DNA of 64,000 bases from 54-19 sp038210655 (GTDB lineage: Bacteria > Chloroflexota > Chloroflexia > Chloroheliales > Chloroheliaceae), in NCBI GenBank assembly GCA_038210655.1, contig JBBQWM010000018.1, positions 1 through 64,000 on the forward strand, read 5' to 3'. Numbering within the stretch: position 1 is the first letter of the stretch; every line of letters begins with the position of its first letter. Below, piece by piece: positions 35,795 to 43,535 of this stretch. Made by a program: the position numbers and the translations under genes. The notes beneath the pieces were generated by a model. The model ran no database searches. It had not been told where the DNA came from and saw only the letters and a program-made list of their open reading frames with translations.

Positions 35795-37051
35795 ATGATT
35801 ACGCGCAGAAATTTTTGCAAGTCCTGTGGACTGATTACGATGGCCGGGGTGATGGCCCCTAGCTTTCTGGCTCAGACGGTGACGGCCAGTAGTACGAATT
35901 TAGCCCAGGGCAAACGCGCCCTGGTGGTCGTCCAGATGACCGGCGGCAACGACGGCCTGAATACGGTAGTGCCTTTTAACGATAGCGCTTATCATAGCGC
36001 CCGCCCGACGATTGGGCTTAAAGATACCGATCTGTTGAAGATTAACGAGGAATTGGCCCTGAGCGCTTCGTTAAAGGGCTTGAAAGGGTTGTACGACAAC
36101 GGCCAGATGGCGATAGTACGCGGGGTTGGCTATCCCAATCCAAGCTACAGCCATTTCCGCTCGATGGAAATCTGGCAATCGGCAGAGCCGGACAAAGCCC
36201 CGGACGGTGGCTGGTTGGGTCGGTTGCTGACTGCCGAAGCAAAGGCCGGTAATAAAGATGCCCTGACCAAACTCGGTATTACTATCGGCAACACCGGGCA
36301 AGGTGGGGGCGCTCCGTTGGCCTTCTGGACTGAAAAGACGGTTGTATTGTCCTTTAATGGCCTGGATCGCTTTACTTTCAAGGCCGACCCGCAGCTAAAG
36401 ACCGACCGGGAGGCGCAACTGGCTGCCGCCCGCAAAATCTACGGTGTGTCGAATAACAACGCCCTGGCTGATTATGTGCGGACGACCGCTCTGGACGCTC
36501 TCAACGCCAGCGAGTCGCTTGAAAAGCTGGCAAGCAATTACAAACCGGCTGTGACATATCCCAAAACGCCTTTCGCCGACCGACTCAAGACGGTGGCTCA
36601 GTTGCTGGATGCCGACTACGGTACGCGCATTTTCTATCTCTCGACCGATGGCAGCTTTGATACCCACTTCAACGAGGCTGCCGCCCACCCTCGGCTTTTG
36701 CAGGGGATGAGCGAAGCGCTCGACGCTTTCTACAAAGACCTGGCGGCTCACAACCTGGATGACTCAGTATTAACCATGACTTTTAGCGAGTTTGGGCGGC
36801 GGGTAGCCGAGAATGGTAGCCGGGGAACCGATCACGGTAGCGCCGGGCCGATGTTTATTATGGGTGGCAAGAACGTGGTCAAGCCGGGCCTCTACGGTAC
36901 CCAACCGTCCCTAACCGACCTGGACGCGGGTAATATGAAGTCCTCGGTGGATTTCCGCTCGGTCTATAGCACCGTCCTCAAGAACTGGCTCGGCACTGAA
37001 CCGAACCCGATTGTCGGCGGCGATTTCCCGCTACTCGATTTTGTGCGCTAA
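35795..37051 (+). CDS. DUF1501 family protein with Tat signal
   Basis: 418 residues, ATG at 35795. The N-terminus (ITRRNFCKSCGLITMAGVMA) is a twin-arginine signal. The DUF1501 sulfatase-like fold shows VVVQMTGGNDGLNTVVPF, a Ser/His-rich middle and TFSEFGRRVAENGSRGTDHG. The 64-base gap to DUF1800 holds a GATACCTGATACC simple repeat. The pair is thought to act in surface polymer handling, but its reaction is unproven. Confidence 0.9.
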   Translation: MITRRNFCKSCGLITMAGVMAPSFLAQTVTASSTNLAQGKRALVVVQMTGGNDGLNTVVPFNDSAYHSARPTIGLKDTDLLKINEELALSASLKGLKGLYDNGQMAIVRGVGYPNPSYSHFRSMEIWQSAEPDKAPDGGWLGRLLTAEAKAGNKDALTKLGITIGNTGQGGGAPLAFWTEKTVVLSFNGLDRFTFKADPQLKTDREAQLAAARKIYGVSNNNALADYVRTTALDALNASESLEKLASNYKPAVTYPKTPFADRLKTVAQLLDADYGTRIFYLSTDGSFDTHFNEAAAHPRLLQGMSEALDAFYKDLAAHNLDDSVLTMTFSEFGRRVAENGSRGTDHGSAGPMFIMGGKNVVKPGLYGTQPSLTDLDAGNMKSSVDFRSVYSTVLKNWLGTEPNPIVGGDFPLLDFVR

Positions 37052-37081
37052 GGTTAGCCTGAAGTGATGGAGTATAAGAAA

Positions 37082-38566
37082 ATGAAGCAAAGTATAGATT
37101 TGAAAAACTGGCTCAGGCTAAACGGGTTGGTGCTGGGTGTCCTGTTATTAAGCCTGGTGCTAGTGGCTTGCGGTGGCGAGACGGCGACTACCCCGACCAG
37201 TCAGGTCAGCCCGACGGTCTCGGCTACTACCGGGGCCGCTACGACTGCCGCGCCCGAAACAACTGCTGCCCCGACGACCGCCGCCGTCACGACTGCCAAC
37301 GGCGGGTCGTTTACGCCATCGGGTGTGCCAACCACCCAGGCCGCGACCGGTACGCCAACCGCAGTCGCCGTGATCGATCCGAATTTGAAGGCTGAACTGG
37401 TGATCTGGGAGGCGATGCCGACCAACCAGGCGACCTTTGTACGCGATTTGACCGCGACCTTTGGCAAGGCTTACCCTGGCGTAAAGGCCAGCGTGCTACA
37501 TTTCGAGCCGGACGAACTGGTTTACCAGCTTGAGGATGCCGCCAAGTCTAACAAGTTGCCCGATTTGATCCTGGCCTCTTCCGATTACGTGACCGATTTT
37601 AATGCCGCCAAAGCGCTCCAGCCTGCCGACAAGGTCTTTGACAAGACTTTCCTGGACGGCTTGGCCTCGAACGCTCAGGCAGGCAGCAATGTTGGTGGTA
37701 CACAGTGGGGGGTGGCCTTCACCTATAGTGGTACGCCTGTGATGCTCTATAACAAAAAGCTGGTTCCGAACCCGCCGACGACCTGGAACGAACTAAGCGA
37801 CATTGTTAAGCCGCTTTACGACCCGAAAGACAAGAAGATCGGCCTGGCCGCCGAGATCAACGAGCCGTATATCTTGACCAGTTTGCTGGGTGCCTTCGAC
37901 GGTTCGCTCCTGAATAGCAAGAACCAACCGACCCTCGATACCCCTCAGATGGTCAGCGCCCTGACTTTTATGCAGGATTTGGTCAAAGACCGCGTCTTCC
38001 GGGCCGATTCACGTCTGAAAGATAATCAAATCGATTATGCCTTCCGTGATGGACGGTTGGGTATCTTCCTGGCTGGCGATTGGCTGATAAGCAATTATGC
38101 CAACGCGATCAACCAGACCGACCCCGACTCGAAGCTTGACCTGGGGATCGCGCCGCTGCCAAAGGTGGACAAGACCGGCAAATATCCCGTGCCGTTGAGC
38201 GTTAGCAAGACTTTCTTCTTTGGGGCGCAAACCAGCGGCGACCGTCTCAAAGCAGCCAAGACCTATCTTGAATGGCTGGCAAAGCCGGAGCAGCAGTCCC
38301 AAATCCTGAACAAGCTCAAGCTACTGCCGGCTACCAAAGCTTACCTTGCCACCGACGCAGTAAAGGGTAGCCCGATCTGGAGCGGTCTTTTGCAGCAACT
38401 CGACCTGGGCAAAGCCCAGTCGCCCTCTATCGAAATGCGGGCGGTCTCGGAAGCCTTGCGCCCGAACCTCGAAGCGGTCGTCGCCAGTACCGCCAAGCCC
38501 GCCGAGGCTGCCAAAAAGATGCAGCAAACCGCCCTCGATAACGTCACCAAACTGGCGGTGAAGTAA
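37082..38566 (+). CDS. Extracellular solute-binding lipoprotein, family 1 (sugar type)
   Basis: 494 residues from ATG at 37082, chosen because GGAG lies 9 bases upstream and the hydrophobic signal follows; a GTG at 37064 is possible. Lipobox LVAC at about residue 30-33, a Thr/Ala-rich linker of about 60 residues, then a MalE-like fold: VIWEAMPTNQATFVRDLTAT, WGVAFTYSGTPVMLYNKK, and FRDGRLGIFLAGDWLISNY. It should deliver a sugar or oligosaccharide to an ABC importer, but no permease genes adjoin. Confidence 0.87.
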   Translation: MKQSIDLKNWLRLNGLVLGVLLLSLVLVACGGETATTPTSQVSPTVSATTGAATTAAPETTAAPTTAAVTTANGGSFTPSGVPTTQAATGTPTAVAVIDPNLKAELVIWEAMPTNQATFVRDLTATFGKAYPGVKASVLHFEPDELVYQLEDAAKSNKLPDLILASSDYVTDFNAAKALQPADKVFDKTFLDGLASNAQAGSNVGGTQWGVAFTYSGTPVMLYNKKLVPNPPTTWNELSDIVKPLYDPKDKKIGLAAEINEPYILTSLLGAFDGSLLNSKNQPTLDTPQMVSALTFMQDLVKDRVFRADSRLKDNQIDYAFRDGRLGIFLAGDWLISNYANAINQTDPDSKLDLGIAPLPKVDKTGKYPVPLSVSKTFFFGAQTSGDRLKAAKTYLEWLAKPEQQSQILNKLKLLPATKAYLATDAVKGSPIWSGLLQQLDLGKAQSPSIEMRAVSEALRPNLEAVVASTAKPAEAAKKMQQTALDNVTKLAVK

Positions 38567-38602
38567 CAGCTTAGCCGCAATATCTTGAAAGAAGGCAACC
38601 TT

Positions 38603-38648
38603 TAAGGGTAGGTGTCACGTCTCGTCAGGGGCGTGACACCTACCTTTT
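38603..38648 (+). terminator. Strong hairpin terminator after the solute-binding gene
   Basis: A 13-bp perfect stem GGTAGGTGTCACG/CGTGACACCTACC (38607-38619 and 38632-38644) is followed by TTTT; it can terminate the rightward gene and, less well, the leftward one. Confidence 0.75.
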
Positions 38649-38704
38649 GGTTAGTTCTATTTTAGCCGGGTTGTCGTGTTAAAATTTGGTGACATAAATC
38701 GGGG

Positions 38705-39280
38705 CTAAAGGAAAAGATCAGCCACCTTCACCTTAAAGCCGGGTATTATGGTTTCGCCTTCAAGCTCGTCCTGTCCGCTAAGTACTTTGACCGGTTCGGG
38801 TTGGTCGGGATGATAAATCTCTACCGTTTGCTTTTGCGGATTGATCGCCCAGATTAGCGGTACGCCGACTGCTTGCCAGTCCCTTATCTTTTGAGTCGCC
38901 AGCAGGCGTTCGGGTTTACTTCTCAGATCGGTTGGTGAGTGAATTTCAACTACCAAATCCGGCACGCCTTTGACACTTTTAGGGCTTTTTGGCGGCACAC
39001 GTTCGGCGATCATAAAGCCCAAATCAGGAATAGGCATCCAACCCGTGCCAACATCGAAAGTAGTAGCACTCCACAGTTTACCCAACTTTTCATCTGGGTC
39101 GAGCCGATCATAACGCTTCATAATAGTACGGGCAATCCTACCGTGTTCATCACCGGGCATGGATTTTTTTACCAGCTTTCCATTCACCAACTCATAAAAT
39201 TCATCGAATTCTGGCAACTTCTCAAATTCTTCCGGGGTATAGGTTTGTTCAAAGTCAAGTTCTTTTGCACCTAACGCCAT
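38705..39280 (-). CDS. Uma2 family endonuclease-like protein
   Basis: 191 residues from ATG at 39278-39280, with GAAGGGAA upstream. The pattern FEKLPEFDEFYELVNGKLV, KSVKGVPDLVVEIHSPTD and VPLIWAINPQKQTVEIYHP follows the PD-(D/E)XK-type Uma2/DUF820 fold, with the D...E-x-K-like catalytic residues within PDLVVEI. The physiological role of these widespread proteins is unknown. Confidence 0.85.
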   Translation of the reverse strand: MALGAKELDFEQTYTPEEFEKLPEFDEFYELVNGKLVKKSMPGDEHGRIARTIMKRYDRLDPDEKLGKLWSATTFDVGTGWMPIPDLGFMIAERVPPKSPKSVKGVPDLVVEIHSPTDLRSKPERLLATQKIRDWQAVGVPLIWAINPQKQTVEIYHPDQPEPVKVLSGQDELEGETIIPGFKVKVADLFL

Positions 39281-39706
39281 AACTTTACTTCCCTTCATCC
39301 TGCTTGGTTTATTGCTTGGTCAGGTTCACTCTGATTATACACCAGGCCAGCTATCACTTCAATTGGTAAGGACGAAAGGTGACTTGGAATTGCAAATTAT
39401 ACTTGGTGCTGATTACCCAAACCTGCCCGTTTAGGCAGGTTAGAAGTTACCCATTCGAGTGAGGCAAATAGTTAGCCGATCAGGTATAGTATTGCTTGTT
39501 GCTCAGTGCCGAGCGGTATTTACCATTTTATCTTATTCCAAAAACCGTTTTAGCTTTGACGTGCCAGCTACTCAACCTGTATTATGGCATGGCCTATCGG
39601 AACAAAAGGTGTCAGATAACAGGTATCAGGTATCCGCCGGGCTGGTTCCTACCTAACACCTGACACCTTTTACCTATTACCTGAATAACGGATGGATTAA
39701 AAATAT

Positions 39707-41371
39707 ATGGCAAGTAAACCGGTACTATTTACAGTGGATGACGACCCGGAAGTGTTACGGGCAATAGAACGCGATTTACGGCGCGAGTATGGTCGGACAT
39801 ATCGCATTTTGCGGGCCGAGTCGGGGGCCGAGGCTTTGGAAGCTCTTAAGGAGTTGAAGTTAAAAAGCGACCCGGTGGCACTTTTCCTGGTCGATCAGCG
39901 CATGCCCAAAATGAACGGGGTAGAGTTTTTGGAAGAAGCTCGCCAGCTTTACCCGGATGCCAAGCGGGTTTTGCTGACGGCCTACGCCGATACAGATGCG
40001 GCGATCCGGGCGATCAATTCGGTCAAGATCGACTATTATTTGATGAAGCCCTGGGACCCGCCCCAGGAGCATCTTTACCCGGTGTTGACCGATTTACTGG
40101 AAGATTGGCAGGCCGAATATCGCCCGGAATTCGAGGGGGTGCGGGTGCTGGGTCATCGCTGGTCGCCGCTCTCGCATCAGGTCAAAGATTTCTTAGCCCG
40201 CAACCAGGTTCCCTATCGCTGGCTGGATATTGAGCGGGATGCCGAAGCCACCAAATTGCTCGAACTGGCCGAGGTCGATCCCTCCCAGATGCCTCTGACT
40301 ATCTTCCCGGACGGCTCCTATCTGATACGCCCAACCAATAGCGAACTGGCTGAAAAAGTCGGCTTAAAGACCCAGGCCCAAATGCCTTTCTATGATCTGG
40401 TGATCGTTGGTTCTGGCCCGGCGGGGCTGGCGGCAGCGGTCTATGGAGCATCGGAAGGCTTGAAAACGGTCTTGATCGAGCGAGAAGCACCGGGTGGACA
40501 GGCCGGAACCAGTTCGCGGATCGAGAATTATTTGGGCTTTCCGAGTGGGGTTAGCGGTGGTGAATTGGCCCGGCGAGGGGTAGCTCAGGCTCGTCGCTTC
40601 GGGGTCGAAGTTCTTACACCGCAGGAAGTCGTCGGGTTGCGAACAGAAGGCCCCTACCGGGTGGTCACGCTGGCTGATGGCGGCGAGATAAATTGCCATG
40701 CCCTGATGATCTCGACCGGCGTATCCTATCGCAAGTTGGATGTGCCGGGTCTCGAAAGGCTGACCGGTGCGGGGGTTTACTACGGTGCAGCTATGACCGA
40801 AGCGCTTTCGTGCCAGGACGATGATGTTTATATTGTAGGTGGGGCAAACTCGGCGGGGCAGGCGGCGATGTTTTTTGCAAAGTACGCCCGCAAAGTTGTG
40901 ATGCTGGTGCGAGGTGAGTCGCTTGCCAAAAGTATGTCACAATATTTGATCGACCAGATAAGCGATACCCCCAAGATCGAGGTGCAGCCCTGTTGTAGCG
41001 TAGTCGGGGTCGAGGGCGAAGATAATCTGGAAGCGATCAGTATTCAAAATGCCCAGACTGGCGCAGTTGAAACCGTTCCGGCGACCGCCCTTTTTATCTT
41101 TATCGGGGCTATGCCGCGCACCGATTGGCTGTCCGATCTGGTTGAGCGCGACGAACAGGGCTTTATTCTGGCTGGCTCTGACTTGATGCCCGACGGTCGC
41201 CGCCCGAAGGGTTGGGACCGCGACCGCGATCCCTTCTTGCTGGAAACCAGCCTGCCGGGTGTTTTCGTGGCAGGTGATGTGCGGCACGGCTCGATCAAGC
41301 GGGTTGCGTCCGGGGTAGGCGAAGGGTCTATCGCAGTGCAATTTATCCACCGCTATCTGAGCGAGGTCTAA
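39707..41371 (+). CDS. Fused receiver/glutaredoxin-like/thioredoxin-reductase-like protein lacking redox cysteines
   Basis: 554 residues, ATG at 39707. Residues 1-140 are a response-regulator receiver (VLFTVDDDPEV; phosphoacceptor Asp63 in LVDQRMPKMNG; Lys in YLMKPW). About residues 145-215 form a glutaredoxin-like fold (RVLGHRWSPLSHQVKDFL to MPLTIFPDGSYLIRP), where the CxxC position is SPLSH. From 225 it is a thioredoxin-reductase-type flavoprotein with GSGPAGLAAAVYGASEG and the NADPH site GGANSAGQAAMFFA. The usual CATC pair is absent. It should bind FAD and sense phosphorylation, but the disulfide reductase activity seems lost. It overlaps a histidine-kinase operon by a 5-base gap. Confidence 0.85.
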   Translation: MASKPVLFTVDDDPEVLRAIERDLRREYGRTYRILRAESGAEALEALKELKLKSDPVALFLVDQRMPKMNGVEFLEEARQLYPDAKRVLLTAYADTDAAIRAINSVKIDYYLMKPWDPPQEHLYPVLTDLLEDWQAEYRPEFEGVRVLGHRWSPLSHQVKDFLARNQVPYRWLDIERDAEATKLLELAEVDPSQMPLTIFPDGSYLIRPTNSELAEKVGLKTQAQMPFYDLVIVGSGPAGLAAAVYGASEGLKTVLIEREAPGGQAGTSSRIENYLGFPSGVSGGELARRGVAQARRFGVEVLTPQEVVGLRTEGPYRVVTLADGGEINCHALMISTGVSYRKLDVPGLERLTGAGVYYGAAMTEALSCQDDDVYIVGGANSAGQAAMFFAKYARKVVMLVRGESLAKSMSQYLIDQISDTPKIEVQPCCSVVGVEGEDNLEAISIQNAQTGAVETVPATALFIFIGAMPRTDWLSDLVERDEQGFILAGSDLMPDGRRPKGWDRDRDPFLLETSLPGVFVAGDVRHGSIKRVASGVGEGSIAVQFIHRYLSEV

Positions 41372-41376
41372 GCAAT

Positions 41377-42756
41377 ATGGAACTTGAAGCTTTACAAAGT
41401 TTAGTGCTGTTCGAGCGTTTGTCACACGAGCAGTTGGTCTGGCTGGTCGAAAATAGCAGCGAAATAAGGTTGGGCGAGGGCGAAAAGCTTTTTGTGGAGG
41501 GCCAGTTAGCCGATGCGCTTTATTGTTTGGTAGAGGGACAATGGCGGCTCAGTCGGCAGATCGGTGGGGCCGAGGCGGTTTTGACGACCACCGATTATCG
41601 CGGGTCGTGGGTGGGTGGTATTCCTTTGATCGGGGGGAACTATCTAGCGACTGCCCGCATAATGAAACCGACCCGCCTTTTGAAAATACCCAACGACTCG
41701 CTAAAATACATGCTCGATAACGGCTTTCCGATTGCGAGTCATCTTTTGGCCGGTATCAGCACCGGGGCGCGTAATAGCGAGGCAATGGTACGGCAGCAGG
41801 AGAAAATGGCCGCCCTGGGCAAGCTTTCGGCGGGTCTGGCCCACGAACTGAACAACCCGGCAGCGGCGGCCCGCCGTGCCTCGGTTCAACTCCGCGAGAG
41901 TTTTGCCGCACTTCAAACTGCTTCACTCCAACTCAACCGGCAGTTGGCTCCCGCTCAGTTGGAACGGGTGGCGGCTTTTCAACGTCAGGCAGCAGTGTTG
42001 GCCCTCACGCCGCTCACCCTCGGCTCACTCGAACGGAGCGACCGCGAAGACGAAATTTCAGCCTGGCTCGAAGACCGCGGCGTAGAAGATGGCTGGGAAG
42101 TGGCCCCCACCCTGGTCGAGGCCGGACTGGGCATCGAATGGTTGGATGGGCTGGCGACCGAGATCGACCCGGAGGCGTTGGGCGATGTCCTCGGTTGGCT
42201 AAATGCCAGCTTGAGCGTCACCCAGCTTTTGAACCAGTTGGAGCAAAGTGCCGACCGTATCTCGACTTTGGTCAAGGCGGTCAAAGAATATTCTTATATG
42301 GATCAAGCTCCGCTCCAAAATATCGATGTTCACGATGGGCTAGAAAGTACCCTGGCGATGCTGGTCTACAAGCTCAAGCACGGTATAACGGTGGTGCGCG
42401 AGTATGACCGCCACTTGCCCAAAATCAGCGCCTTTGGCAGCGAACTAAATCAGGTCTGGACTAATTTATTGGACAATGCGATTGGCGCGATGGAAGGCAA
42501 AGGCCAGATTACCCTCCGTACCTGGCGCGACAGTGACCGTCTGGTAGTCGAGATCGTCGATAACGGCCCTGGTATTCCAGCCGACATCCAAAACCGCATC
42601 TTTGAGCCGTTTTTTACCACCAAAGGGGTCGGCGAGGGTAGCGGTCTGGGCCTTGATATTGCCTACCGGATCGTCGTTACGCGCCACAAAGGGGAAATCA
42701 AGGTATTGTCCGAGCCGGGCAATACCCGCTTTCAGGTGTGGTTGCCGATTGCGTAA
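41377..42756 (+). CDS. Histidine kinase with N-terminal cyclic-nucleotide-binding domain
   Basis: 459 residues, ATG at 41377, five bases after the previous stop. Residues 10-130 are a cNMP-binding (Crp-type) domain (SSEIRLGEGEKLFVEGQLAD). The H-box is AGLAHELNNPAAAARR with His156. The catalytic ATPase domain has the N-box NQVWTNLLDNAIGAM, then DNGPGIP and GEGSGLGLDIAY. No membrane segment is visible, so it is cytoplasmic. Direct coupling to the receiver-fusion gene implies that it phosphorylates Asp63 of that protein. Confidence 0.88.
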   Translation: MELEALQSLVLFERLSHEQLVWLVENSSEIRLGEGEKLFVEGQLADALYCLVEGQWRLSRQIGGAEAVLTTTDYRGSWVGGIPLIGGNYLATARIMKPTRLLKIPNDSLKYMLDNGFPIASHLLAGISTGARNSEAMVRQQEKMAALGKLSAGLAHELNNPAAAARRASVQLRESFAALQTASLQLNRQLAPAQLERVAAFQRQAAVLALTPLTLGSLERSDREDEISAWLEDRGVEDGWEVAPTLVEAGLGIEWLDGLATEIDPEALGDVLGWLNASLSVTQLLNQLEQSADRISTLVKAVKEYSYMDQAPLQNIDVHDGLESTLAMLVYKLKHGITVVREYDRHLPKISAFGSELNQVWTNLLDNAIGAMEGKGQITLRTWRDSDRLVVEIVDNGPGIPADIQNRIFEPFFTTKGVGEGSGLGLDIAYRIVVTRHKGEIKVLSEPGNTRFQVWLPIA

Positions 42757-43535
42757 CGTAGTTACTTCACCATTCTCGGATATAATTCCCCGTTCCTTAT
42801 TTTAGGCAATTTCTTCCTTTAATATATTAAAAGCATCGACTTCGGTGCTTTTTTACTTTACGTAACCTTTTTCTTAAATAGAGGAAAACTATCGATCCCC
42901 TCTGTTTTTTACTTTACTCAATCGCTTTTTTCTGATATAGTAAAATTATCAATTTACGTCAGATTGTCAGCTAACTCAATGTGAACCAAAATTTGGGGTG
43001 AAATGGGAATCACCTCCAAGTTTAAAAAGGTTTGTAACTACCCAAACGTGTCAGCCTGAACCGCAAACCCCTGGTGTGAAGCCGCCAGTGGTCTAGCTCT
43101 TTGGCGGGGAGTCTAACTTAGTAAAAATCTAGCTACGTCTCACCTCACACCTCGAATGGGCGTGATCTGAGCATTTACAGTCGTAAATCGTAAACCGTTA
43201 AAAGGACTTTGTAAATTTGACCATTCTCAAAGTCCCTAGCAGATTATAATCGTAAATTATAAATTGTAAACCGTTAATAGTAAGTAGCTACACACTATAT
43301 CATTCTAAGCCGCAGTGAAAGGTATAGATGCTTCGCTCTGAGAGCAAATTTTATCCTTTAAATAAATGACAATAGTGTTATGCGAATCCTAGAAGTATAA
43401 GTGCGTAGAAATTGACCAGTGTTAGTTCGAAGTGCTATCCAACCAATTAGACCCTATGCGAAAAATTAATTTGTAAGACATTGCGCTGCCAATGGATTTT
43501 TCGGATAGGCTATTACTTACCATCACGAGGAAAAA
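42757..43535. other. Long intergenic region before the subtilase gene
   Basis: 779 bases. It holds two leader-type terminators (42829-42854 and AGAGG...CCTCT with GTTTTTT at 42880-42910), GTAAATCG-type simple repeats near 43180 and 43245, and a relict of the CATTCTAAGCCGCAG repeat near 43302-43340. No coding sequence is supported until the subtilase gene. Confidence 0.6.
42829..42854 (+). terminator. Intrinsic terminator after the kinase gene
   Basis: AAAAGCATCGA pairs with TCGGTGCTTTT through a 2-base loop and continues into T residues, 70 bases after the kinase stop codon. Confidence 0.8.

Noticed and set aside
43400..43470. tRNA-like sequence on the minus strand (AATTGGTTGGATAGCACTTC)
   Set aside because: It resembles a D-arm, but no acceptor stem or TTCGAAT loop at the correct distance can be drawn.
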